DNA of 56,049 nucleotides from Verrucomicrobiia bacterium (GTDB taxonomy: Bacteria; Verrucomicrobiota; Verrucomicrobiia; Verrucomicrobiales; DEV007): positions 1 to 56,049 of the forward strand of contig JAGROY010000147.1 in assembly GCA_020439995.1 (NCBI GenBank), written 5' to 3'. This document shows, one piece after another, positions 1 to 7,859 of this stretch (position 1 is its first letter; every line of letters starts with the position of its first letter). Position numbers and translations under genes: made by a program. The notes under the pieces are model-generated. The model did not search any database. It was given only the letters and a program-made list of their open reading frames with translations, and was not told the DNA's origin.

Positions 1-2544
1 GGCGTGACACTCGGGATCGGCTTCGCAATCAATGACGGTGATCTTGATTCTCCTGGCCAGAGTGGCTGGGGCGGTTGGGGGGCACATGCCGTCGTCGGAG
101 GCAAGACCCCATCGGAGACCGGCTTGGTCACCCTCGGTGGTGTTGCTACGGCAGGCAATGGAGGGCCGCCGCTGATCGCGCACTTTCCGCTGGATGCTGA
201 TGGCAATTCTGCGGACGGAGCATTTGTCGCAACCGATACCATCGATGTTGAGTTTGGCTCACCCGGAGCGAATGGCAACACGGGCACTTCCGCAACGTTC
301 AACGGGACAAGCAGTGTCATCCATCACGACTGGAGTGCTGACTTGAATCCTGAAGGGAGCTTCACACTTGCGCTCTGGGCCAAATCGAATGGTGGTGCCG
401 GGGCATGGAATTCTCCTGTCACCAGTCGCCATGATCTTGCGACCGAAGGGGAAACGAGCCAGGGCTATCTGATCTACGACAGCTCCGACACGGGAGTCTG
501 GACTTTCTGGAGTGGCAATGGTGAGGATCCAGGAAACTGGCAGACGCTCCCCAGCCCCAATCCAGTCGAGTTGGGTGTCTGGCAGCACGTTACCATCATC
601 TACGACGCCGATGAAGAGATGAAGAAGCTGTATGTCGATGGCGAACTGGTCGCAGAGTCTGAGGATACCATTACTCCCAACGACACTACGCCATTCAACA
701 TTGGCGCCGGCCAGGATTTTGGTGATGGATTCTGGTTTGACGGAGAGATCGACGACATCGGCCTCTGGGGAGCTGCTCTTACCGATGATCAGATCGCAAA
801 AGTGATGTCAGACGGTGTCGCTTCGTTGAATTCTGATGCCAAGTTAGGGCCCATCTTTGCTCCGGGAGATGCTGTCATTGGAGGTGCCCTTAGCGCGGAC
901 GGCACGCAGTTTGAAGTTGGTCTGGCGGGAACTACAGCAGATACGAATAACTGGCCTGGGGGAGAAGCCCCGGAGTTCGCTATCGACGGGGTTGGGCAAA
1001 AGTACCTCAATTTCGCCAAATTGAATACTGGTGTGATCGTTACGCCAGCTGCTGGTGCCAGCATAGCGAACCAGATCCAGCTTTGGGCGGCGAACGATTC
1101 CGAGCCGCGCGATCCGTCCAGCTTTGCTATCTATGGAACGAATGAGGTGATCGAAGGAGAAGGCCCCTTTGATATGGCAGACTTCCAGTTGATCACTTCT
1201 GGCGATCTTGAGCTGCCAAGCACGCGTAATGCAGGTGGAGATGCTGAGCTACTTGAGGAGAATTCACAGTCGCTGATTTTCAGTAATAGCGCTTCGTATA
1301 CGACTTATTTGGTCATTTTCCCGACGGTGAAGGACGCAGCAAATGCGAACAGCATGCAGATCGCTGATGTTCAACTCTCGAATATCGGTAGCGTGAATCT
1401 TCTCGTGGTTTCCCGATTGAGGAGTGAAACAAGTGGCCTCTCATTTGAGGTGATCAATCAGGAAGGACTAACCGTCGATAAAGATTCGATCGTGGTGACT
1501 ATCGATGGCATGGTCGTGACAACGACGGTAGAAGATATCGATGGAGGAATCCGAGTCACCTACGTGGCAGACCCGGCCTGGTTGCCTGGTTCGATCCACC
1601 CTTACAACCTTGTTGTGAAAGATACGAATGGGAACAGCGCCATTCGCTCGGGTGAAGGCGAGGCAAAAGTGAAGGATTCAGAGATACCCTACAATACACC
1701 GTTGGTCGGGCCGGAAGGCGGGGCTGGTGTCTGGGGCGTGCGTTACATCTGGGGTGCCGGCTCTCCCGGTTCCAATGCGGGAGCAATCAAAATCATCCAG
1801 AAGGCGGATGATACGGACTTTAATGGACAAGTCTTCGACACGACAGCGGAAGTTGCCAATCTCGGAGGCGGTAACGGTTTATTCATCGACGACGAGCCTT
1901 ATCCAGACGAAGTTGTATCTGGCGATGACGGCCTTTGGGATGGAGAGAACTTCATCGTTTTGTATAAAGGAACGCTGCGGATTACCGAAAGCGGGCTCTA
2001 CACCTTCGGTGTGCACTCTGACGATGGTTTCGGACTCCGTATATGGGGTGGCGAATTCGTGAGCGTGAACGGAAACGGTCAGTTGGATCCTCTTGCTGCG
2101 AACACTGTTGTGCATCCGGCTCCGACCGGTGACAGTAACACCCGCGCAGTGGCAAATCTCGCAGCGGGCGACTATCCAGTCGAGTTCTTCTGGTATGAAA
2201 ACGGCGGCGGCGACCATGGGGAACTCTACTTTGCCAAGGGAGAATTCCTCGAAGACGCTGATGCCGATACATGGGAACTGGTGGGAGGAGAGAATCTAGT
2301 CGGCTCTGGAGCGTTGCCGTTCCAGATCACCAGTATCGTGAAGGCCGGAGCCAATGTTACGATCACCTTCCAGTCTATTGAGGGAGCCGGCTACACCATC
2401 GAACGGGCAACTCCCGCTCAACTGGTCACCGGTGAATTCGAAGAGTTGCAGGATGGTTATGAGGGGCAGGCCGGAGACACCACGTCCTTCACGGATACTG
2501 GAGTGGCTGGGGATGAAGTCTACTATCGCGTCCGCGCAGAGTAG
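1..2544 (+). CDS. Secreted LamG / discoidin-like / PA14-like multidomain protein, 5' end missing
   Basis: The reading frame is open to the first base, so the gene begins upstream; the GTG at 4 is only the first start-like codon. At least 846 residues are visible. The first ~45 look like the end of a CBM9-like sugar-binding fold. A LamG/concanavalin-like jelly roll spans about 60-275 (typical ending with IDDIGLWGAALTDDQI). A discoidin-like region spans about 300-455, then an Ig-like stretch. A PA14-like module spans about 570-755 (GVHSDDGFGLR and GDSNTRAV motifs). The C-terminal ~75-residue module ends VYYRVRAE. These are glycan-binding and adhesion folds, so an exported or cell-surface protein is inferred. 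The PA14-like module recurs in the protein at 45135-47987. No catalytic domain is visible in this part. Domain types are fairly secure, the exact role unknown. Confidence 0.85.
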   Translation, partial: GVTLGIGFAINDGDLDSPGQSGWGGWGAHAVVGGKTPSETGLVTLGGVATAGNGGPPLIAHFPLDADGNSADGAFVATDTIDVEFGSPGANGNTGTSATFNGTSSVIHHDWSADLNPEGSFTLALWAKSNGGAGAWNSPVTSRHDLATEGETSQGYLIYDSSDTGVWTFWSGNGEDPGNWQTLPSPNPVELGVWQHVTIIYDADEEMKKLYVDGELVAESEDTITPNDTTPFNIGAGQDFGDGFWFDGEIDDIGLWGAALTDDQIAKVMSDGVASLNSDAKLGPIFAPGDAVIGGALSADGTQFEVGLAGTTADTNNWPGGEAPEFAIDGVGQKYLNFAKLNTGVIVTPAAGASIANQIQLWAANDSEPRDPSSFAIYGTNEVIEGEGPFDMADFQLITSGDLELPSTRNAGGDAELLEENSQSLIFSNSASYTTYLVIFPTVKDAANANSMQIADVQLSNIGSVNLLVVSRLRSETSGLSFEVINQEGLTVDKDSIVVTIDGMVVTTTVEDIDGGIRVTYVADPAWLPGSIHPYNLVVKDTNGNSAIRSGEGEAKVKDSEIPYNTPLVGPEGGAGVWGVRYIWGAGSPGSNAGAIKIIQKADDTDFNGQVFDTTAEVANLGGGNGLFIDDEPYPDEVVSGDDGLWDGENFIVLYKGTLRITESGLYTFGVHSDDGFGLRIWGGEFVSVNGNGQLDPLAANTVVHPAPTGDSNTRAVANLAAGDYPVEFFWYENGGGDHGELYFAKGEFLEDADADTWELVGGENLVGSGALPFQITSIVKAGANVTITFQSIEGAGYTIERATPAQLVTGEFEELQDGYEGQAGDTTSFTDTGVAGDEVYYRVRAE

Positions 2545-2576
2545 CAGGGACTAAACATTGTTTAATGTTATGCGTA

Positions 2577-2611
2577 AGAGCCGGGACGGGAAACCGTTCC
2601 GGCTCTTTTTG
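2577..2611 (+). terminator. Rho-independent terminator of the LamG gene
   Basis: A 13-bp stem (AGAGCCGG plus GACGG paired with CCGTT plus CCGGCTCT) closes a GAAA loop and runs into a T tract. It lies 33 bases after the stop at 2544. Confidence 0.9.
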
Positions 2612-2673
2612 TGAGCAGAACGATCCGGTTGGGAAGCTGCCTTCCTGGTGGCGTTCCGATTCCCTGACAAAAG

Positions 2674-3315
2674 TCAGGCATTGACGGAGTGAGGTGCTTC
2701 CCCGTAATTCAGCGACAAATTTCGGTCGGCAATGATTTGCCGCAGAGCTTCCACCGCGCGTGCACGGTGGCTGAGGGAGTTTTTCACGTCGGCGGAAAGT
2801 TCTGCGAAGGTGGCGCAGTGGCCTTCTGGCACGAACAGGGGATCGTAGCCGAAGCCGCCGTCGCCTTTTTCCTCATTAGTGATGATTCCTTCGACGCTGC
2901 CATCGCAACTGGCGACGACTTCGCCATTCCGCGCCAGCACCAGAACGCAGCGGAACCTGGCGCTGCGTTCTTTGCCGCGTGCTTGTGCGGCTTCCAGCTC
3001 TCGCAGAAGTTTTTCGCGATTTGTGGCATCAGTCGCGCCTTCGCCGCTGTAGCGTGCGGAGTAGATTCCGGGGGCGCCATCGAGGGCATCGACTTCCAGG
3101 CCTGAGTCATCTGCCAGTGCCCACGTTCCGGCGGGGAGTGCCTCGCACGCGGCCAGCGCCTTGATTGTCGCATTGGCCACGAAGGTGGTGCCAGTTTCAT
3201 CGGCAGGCGCTATGTCTGGAAACTGTGTAAGGTCGGTGACCTGTTCAGCGAGATCGCCGAGCATGGCGCGAATCTCGTCCGTTTTGTGTGCATTGTGGGT
3301 GGCGATGACTAACAT
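2674..3315 (-). CDS. rdgB: RdgB/HAM1 non-canonical purine NTP pyrophosphatase
   Basis: This 213-residue protein has the full length and motifs of the ITPase/HAM1 family. It opens with the nucleotide-binding start MLVIATHNAHKTDEI, carries ALADDSGLEVDAL and GAPGIYSARY in the middle, GGFGYDPLFVPEG and the closing SLSHRARAVEAL. Family members are cytosolic and hydrolyse dITP, XTP and other deaminated purine triphosphates to the monophosphate, keeping them out of DNA and RNA. The ATG start sits exactly where the family begins. The glycosidase-like gene lies 4 bp upstream on the same strand, so co-transcription is likely. A short hairpin (CCTGAC, AAAA, GTCAGG at 2663-2678) overlaps the stop but has no T tract. 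Confidence 0.97.
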   Translation of the reverse strand: MLVIATHNAHKTDEIRAMLGDLAEQVTDLTQFPDIAPADETGTTFVANATIKALAACEALPAGTWALADDSGLEVDALDGAPGIYSARYSGEGATDATNREKLLRELEAAQARGKERSARFRCVLVLARNGEVVASCDGSVEGIITNEEKGDGGFGYDPLFVPEGHCATFAELSADVKNSLSHRARAVEALRQIIADRNLSLNYGEAPHSVNA

Positions 3316-3319
3316 GTGA

Positions 3320-4726
3320 TCAATCTTTTCCCTGCACTAGCACAACCCAGTAGCCTTTGCCAGGGGCGGTGAGTTCGAGCTGCGGGTGCACAGGTTTGAG
3401 CGGTATGCTGCGCATCGGTTTCCATTCACTGTCGAGTGCCTGCATCCAGCGGACTTCAACAGTTTCGTCCTCGTCAAATTTCGAAACGTCCAGTGATACG
3501 GAACCGCCATCTGGAAAGAAAACCGCGGCTTCCGTGCCGGCATTGGCAAAGCAATAGGCTTCGTTCTCCTCGCGCATGCCGAGCAAATCGTTGCGCGGAG
3601 CGCACGCCACCAGATCCATGGCATCGGTCACCATGCGCATGCTCTTGATCACCGCCTGCGCTTTGCCGTTGAGGCCGAGACCGGAATCAGGCCGGTGAAA
3701 GCGCGCCGAGGCCATGCCGCCGAATACGTTTCTGCAAAATCGTTCGATACCATCGCGATCGCTGCCGAAGCGGCCACGGTCGGCCCCGTAGATCTTCACA
3801 TTGTTCAATGGCCGGACGGCTTCTGCGATTCGCGTGCGCTGCTTCTGCGCATTGTCCCAGTGTGCCTGACCTTTCTGATGATTGTTCTGGGATACGTCGA
3901 CAAAGCAGTAAATCTCCTCATGGTCGAATGTGGCGTTATGCATGGGGTGTGCCAGATCCCACGGATCCCACATTTCCGTTGTTTCCACATGCAACCCCTG
4001 CTTCTGCGCTGCAGCTTGAATGTGACGGGACCAGAACCAGCCCCACTCGGGCGTCACGGATGTCTCGTTGTCCATGCAGTAGAGGACATTGCCGTGAGGA
4101 AGTGAAATCGACAGCAGCTTGTCAACGAATGCTTGTTGCCATGTCAGGACGTTTTCCTGATTGCGCTCCTTGGGCACGGACCAGAAGAAATTGTTTCCCC
4201 TCTGGGTGGGGTGAGAGTCCACCTTGGTCGGGAGGCCGGTTTCCTCTGCGGTATAGTTGATGTTATTGTCAGGGTTAAACGGATTGCGTGCCCAGACGTC
4301 GCGATAAAAATCGAAGGTCGCCCACACTTCGATCTGCACGATGATGCCCCGTTTTTCCGTTTCTTCGAGGAATCTTGCAAAGCGACTCCAGTACTCCGGG
4401 TTCCATTGTGCGAGGTCAAATTTGCCGCCATCTGCGGTTGCCGCGAACGGCCACACATTCCCATCATCGCGGCACGACATCGTGTTGCGCACGTAGTTGC
4501 CACCGGCTTTCTTCAGCAGGTCCAGCTGTGCGATGAGATCCGGGCGCTGAAACAAGTTGTCGTCGTCCGAGCCTCCCAGGAGCAGAACAGGTTTTCCGCC
4601 GTGTTCCCAGTACTGCGGGTAACGTTCGGATTTGTGAATACGCTCGCCGGCAGTCGTCGCAGGCGGCAGCAGCGAAGCCAGAGCAACGGTGCCGGACAGC
4701 ATGAGGTGCTTCAGGGAAACAAGCAT
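3320..4726 (-). CDS. Secreted TIM-barrel glycoside-hydrolase-like protein
   Basis: A 468-residue exported protein. The frame is open to an ATG at 4759, but the start at 4726 is preferred because it places a clean signal peptide first (MLVSLKHLMLSGTVALASLL, cleavage near ATTAGE). The body reads like a cellulase-type TIM barrel: an early strand (KPVLLLGGSDDDNLF), helix/strand alternation with WSRFARFLEETEKRGIIVQIEVW, and a candidate acid/base region VLYCMDNETS. The C-terminal ~90 residues look like a beta-sandwich. I cannot assign a CAZy family or substrate. It sits between rdgB (4 bp away) and a Gfo/Idh/MocA oxidoreductase (29 bp away) on the same strand, a common pairing in sugar-degrading bacteria, so polysaccharide or glycoside breakdown is inferred. 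Confidence 0.75.
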   Translation of the reverse strand: MLVSLKHLMLSGTVALASLLPPATTAGERIHKSERYPQYWEHGGKPVLLLGGSDDDNLFQRPDLIAQLDLLKKAGGNYVRNTMSCRDDGNVWPFAATADGGKFDLAQWNPEYWSRFARFLEETEKRGIIVQIEVWATFDFYRDVWARNPFNPDNNINYTAEETGLPTKVDSHPTQRGNNFFWSVPKERNQENVLTWQQAFVDKLLSISLPHGNVLYCMDNETSVTPEWGWFWSRHIQAAAQKQGLHVETTEMWDPWDLAHPMHNATFDHEEIYCFVDVSQNNHQKGQAHWDNAQKQRTRIAEAVRPLNNVKIYGADRGRFGSDRDGIERFCRNVFGGMASARFHRPDSGLGLNGKAQAVIKSMRMVTDAMDLVACAPRNDLLGMREENEAYCFANAGTEAAVFFPDGGSVSLDVSKFDEDETVEVRWMQALDSEWKPMRSIPLKPVHPQLELTAPGKGYWVVLVQGKD

Positions 4727-4755
4727 GGTGGTAGATGGGGGTAATGGATGAACTC

Positions 4756-5793
4756 TCATTCTCGAAGCTCGGCAATGGTCACCGTGCGATTCTCCTTTGC
4801 CGAAAGATCCGCCGCAAAGATGACCTCAAAGCTGCGCATCGCATCGTCCAGGCTGGTGAGTTCCATTTCCCTGTCTTCTTTCAGGGCGGCAAAGAAGGCC
4901 TCGAACTGTGTTTGATACGGGTGATCAGACACGTCACCGGAATCCAGCATCTTCATCGACAGTTTACTCCAGTCCGCCTTGTCGGTGCCCAGCTTCGTTG
5001 AGTGGAATTTGTCATCGAGCAGGCTGCCTTCACTGCCGACCAGATGAGTGTGGAAGTAGTAGGGTTGCAGACAATCGATGACCGATGCCACTTTGCCCAC
5101 ACGTCCATCCTCAAAACGAATGATGCTGACGCTGGTGGTGGGATACTCGTATTGGGCAAAGGTGGCATTGCGCGAGCCCGTCGCCGCACTGGTGACGGAC
5201 TCCACATCACCGTCCATGCATAGCAGCAGCGCATCCATCGCGTGGCATCCGGCGGAGAGCAGGCTGCTGCCGCCATTTTCCTTGGTCGTGTTCCAGCGGA
5301 ACTGGCCATACCATGGGCCGATGCCGTGGTAGTAGTCGATCTCGCCGTAGTGCACCTGCCCAAGCAGACCTTGATCGAGCACTGCCTTCGTTGCGGTGAA
5401 TTGGCTGGAAAAACGGCATTCAAAACAGACACATGCATGGACGCCCGCGCTCTTCACCGCTGCGGCGATATCCTGACAATGTTCCAAAGTGAGAGCCAGT
5501 GGCTTCTCGATGATCAGATGCTTGCCAGCAGCGGCGGCAGCAATCGCCTGGTCGCGGTGCTGGTTGGGGTAGCTGCAGATCGAGACTGCGTGAATGTCAT
5601 CGCGGGCCAGCATCGCTGCGAGGTCCGTGTAGGTGTCGATTTTACCGCCGTGGCGGCTGCTCAGCTCTGCGCTGTCGAGAGGCCGTGACGAGGTGACGGC
5701 TACCACTTGCGCATGCGAAGTAGCGTTGATCGCTTCGATGTGTGCGCCAGCGACCCAGCCGTAGCCGATGATTCCAATATTGAGTGACTTCAT
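4756..5793 (-). CDS. Gfo/Idh/MocA family NAD(P)-dependent oxidoreductase
   Basis: The frame extends to 6054, but the ATG at 5793 fits: it gives 345 residues beginning [16 protein letters not shown], with the Rossmann GxGxxxG dinucleotide site directly at the N terminus. The family EKP motif is present ([15 protein letters not shown]), followed by the C-terminal alpha/beta substrate domain with [16 protein letters not shown] and [17 protein letters not shown], where the histidine is the usual catalytic-region residue. Family members oxidise or reduce sugars, inositols and related polyols in the cytosol. The substrate cannot be read from sequence. It is first in a minus-strand cluster with the secreted glycosidase-like gene and rdgB, and divergent from the metal-efflux locus across 100 bp. 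Confidence 0.9.
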   Translation of the reverse strand: MKSLNIGIIGYGWVAGAHIEAINATSHAQVVAVTSSRPLDSAELSSRHGGKIDTYTDLAAMLARDDIHAVSICSYPNQHRDQAIAAAAAGKHLIIEKPLALTLEHCQDIAAAVKSAGVHACVCFECRFSSQFTATKAVLDQGLLGQVHYGEIDYYHGIGPWYGQFRWNTTKENGGSSLLSAGCHAMDALLLCMDGDVESVTSAATGSRNATFAQYEYPTTSVSIIRFEDGRVGKVASVIDCLQPYYFHTHLVGSEGSLLDDKFHSTKLGTDKADWSKLSMKMLDSGDVSDHPYQTQFEAFFAALKEDREMELTSLDDAMRSFEVIFAADLSAKENRTVTIAELRE

Positions 5794-5893
5794 TAGGCTG
5801 ATCCTAAGCAAGATATTGGCCGTTCGTAAATGAGCGAATGCCGTCCGGTATTTCACCACTTGCGCAGCGTTCGGTTGGGCGCTAGCTTTTGAC

Positions 5894-6295
5894 ATGCTCC
5901 ACCGCATCACAGCATTGATTCTGGCGGCGATCTTCGCCGTCCCTCTTTGCTGTTGTTGGGGTAAGGAGTCGGCTGCGGTGGTGAATGGGGGTGAAAATTC
6001 GACGCTCGCCATCCCTGCGTGTTCGCATTGTCCGACAGCTCCCGGGCAGAACAAAAAGGTGCCGGACAGGCAAAATCAGAGCTGCAAGTGCGCTGATAAG
6101 CAGATCGCCAGTGAAGACGGTTCACTGGCGGCGCCCAGGGCCGCAGTGCATGACGCCATCATTCCTACGGTGCCAGATGTGTGCGTTTCCATCCCCGACG
6201 ATTTTTCCGTTTTTGCGATGGCGACGCCACGCGCTGGATCATTTCATCCACCGGGAATTCCGTTGCGAGTGGCGTACTGTGTCTACAGACTTTGA
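5894..6295 (+). CDS. Small Cys-rich exported protein heading the metal-efflux locus
   Basis: A 133-residue protein with an N-terminal signal-like helix (LHRITALILAAIFAVPLCCC); the cysteine run at its end could be a lipobox-like site. Cysteines then come in close pairs (CSHC, CKC), a plausible soft-metal site. It ends PPGIPLRVAYCVYRL. From memory, similar short proteins with an aromatic, hydrophobic tail precede CusCBA-type operons in Verrucomicrobia and Planctomycetes; I cannot confirm that by search. It stands 220 bp ahead of the TolC-type gene on the same strand. A role in copper or silver sensing or sequestration in the periplasm is inferred only from the cysteines and position. Confidence 0.65.
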   Translation: MLHRITALILAAIFAVPLCCCWGKESAAVVNGGENSTLAIPACSHCPTAPGQNKKVPDRQNQSCKCADKQIASEDGSLAAPRAAVHDAIIPTVPDVCVSIPDDFSVFAMATPRAGSFHPPGIPLRVAYCVYRL

Positions 6296-6373
6296 TCTTG
6301 TCTTCGTGACCTGACGCAGGGCTCAGGGGCCCGCGTCTTATGGCATCGCTCGATCAGTGATAGCCGACATTCA

Positions 6374-6393
6374 CCTCCTCGTAAGATAGGAGG
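6374..6393. promoter_or_regulatory. Inverted repeat upstream of the efflux operon
   Basis: CCTCCT and AGGAGG flank an 8-base spacer in the 220-bp gap between the small Cys-rich gene and the TolC-type gene. It could be an operator half-site pair or a weak hairpin. No regulator gene is present in the window to match it, and the repeat is short enough to be chance. Confidence 0.25.
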
Positions 6394-6515
6394 ACATCCG
6401 CGCTTCCATGTGAAGGAGGCATTTCCCGCTTGCTGCGGAAACATTCGCCACGCCCTTCAGCGCACATCGGCATGGTGCGGCTCAGCGTCAATGGCATTTC
6501 CACATTTCACGTTCA

Positions 6516-7835
6516 ATGACTTTCTTAGTTCCCATCACGTTTTTCGTTTTCGCCACAGCCCTTTTCCTCACAACAGGGGCTGGCAACTGCATGGCTCAAT
6601 CTCCCGGGAGTATCGTGGCTTGGCGTGGGGCAGAGCGCTCCATTTCCGATCTCTCGGGCGATGCGGATTTGGACGAGATGGTGGAATTTGCGCTGCAACG
6701 CAATCCTGCGATCGCTCAGGCGAAGGCACGGGTTAAAAGGATGCTGGCCATGGTTCCCCAGGCTCGTGCCCTGCCGGATCCAAAGATCCGTTTCTCTGCT
6801 GGCTCGATGGCTGAGACCGCCGCAGGCCGTGTTGACTGGATGACAGCGGTGGAGCAGGCGCTGCCGTATCCTGGGAAGCTGCGCAAAATGGCCGCCGCCG
6901 CCAGCAAGGAAGCGGAGGCCGCCGCCATGGAACTTGATTCGCTACGGATTGCGATCGCCGCCCAGGTGCGGATGGCCTACTGGGACTACTATCTGGCGAC
7001 GAAGGCGACGGAGATCACAGGCGCAAACCGGGCAGCGCTCGGGCAGGTGCGCGATTCGGTCGATGCGCGGGTCAGCACAAATCAGGCGACGCAGAACGAT
7101 CAGCTTCGGCTGGCTGTTGAGTTCGGAAAAATCGAAAAATCGCTGATCGAGTATCGCCAGGCCAGTGCGAGCGCGGAGGCACAGTTGAATGCTCTGTTGA
7201 ACCGGCCATCGCAGGCGGGGCTTCCTGCCCCAAAGTGGATGCCGAATTCGGAACATGGCGATCTGAAAGCACTGCTTGCACAGGCCGAAGCGACCCACCC
7301 GGATGTACGCGCCGCTACTGCGAAGCTGGATGCATTTCAAAGCCGTCTCGATAAGGCGAACCTCGACCGCTTCCCGGATTTCAACCTGGCGATTCAACAT
7401 GCGGCAATTGCCGATGATGGACTCGCGCCAATGGCGAACGGGCGTGACCAGGCGTTCGCCACCCTCGGCCTCAGCATCCCGCTCTGGCAGGAGCCGAGGC
7501 GGGCCCGTGTCCGCGAGGCCAGCGCTGGCATTGATGAAGCCTACGCCAGTCGCGATGCCAGCCGGGCTACGCTTCGATTCCGCGTGGAAGACGCATGGCT
7601 CAAAGCAAAGTCTGCGGCCGAGTTGATCGATCTCTTCGAAAAGCAGGTTTTGCCGGAATCGAGCCAGGCATTCGATTCATCTTTAACGGCCTATGCCGCT
7701 GGCAAGCTCACCTTCGTCGATGTACTGGATACCTGGCGCCAGCACCTTGGTTTCCAACTACAGCAAGCGAGTCACCAGACACAACTGGGCAAAGCTGCCG
7801 CAGCTCTGCAAAGCGCCACAGGTGAACTTTACTAA
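6516..7835 (+). CDS. TolC-family outer-membrane efflux channel (CusC/CzcC type)
   Basis: A 439-residue protein with a signal peptide (MTFLVPITFFVFATALFLTT, cleavage near GNCMAQS). Two repeats of long alpha-helix with short beta strands follow, as in TolC-type channels: helices around 55-100, 125-235 and 255-290, a second strand set near 310-335 (FATLGLSIPLW), then helices to the end. Family members form the trimeric outer-membrane duct of RND efflux systems. It is followed after 24 bp by the CusB-type adaptor and then the CusA-type pump, so it is the outer-membrane part of a Cu/Ag tripartite system. No lipobox is seen, unlike E. coli CusC. Confidence 0.9.
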   Translation: MTFLVPITFFVFATALFLTTGAGNCMAQSPGSIVAWRGAERSISDLSGDADLDEMVEFALQRNPAIAQAKARVKRMLAMVPQARALPDPKIRFSAGSMAETAAGRVDWMTAVEQALPYPGKLRKMAAAASKEAEAAAMELDSLRIAIAAQVRMAYWDYYLATKATEITGANRAALGQVRDSVDARVSTNQATQNDQLRLAVEFGKIEKSLIEYRQASASAEAQLNALLNRPSQAGLPAPKWMPNSEHGDLKALLAQAEATHPDVRAATAKLDAFQSRLDKANLDRFPDFNLAIQHAAIADDGLAPMANGRDQAFATLGLSIPLWQEPRRARVREASAGIDEAYASRDASRATLRFRVEDAWLKAKSAAELIDLFEKQVLPESSQAFDSSLTAYAAGKLTFVDVLDTWRQHLGFQLQQASHQTQLGKAAAALQSATGELY

Positions 7836-7859
7836 CACTTTCACTAAACGTAACCGAAG

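Noticed and set aside
2689..3105. Plus-strand frame of 138 codons inside rdgB
   Set aside because: It is antisense to a clear housekeeping gene and has no protein features.
4759..6054. N-terminal extensions of the glycosidase-like and oxidoreductase genes
   Set aside because: The extra residues lack conserved features, and the internal ATGs give a signal peptide and a Rossmann site at the proper places.
6296..6515. Riboswitch or attenuator upstream of the TolC-type gene
   Set aside because: Only a 6-bp inverted repeat is visible; no known riboswitch core could be recognised.
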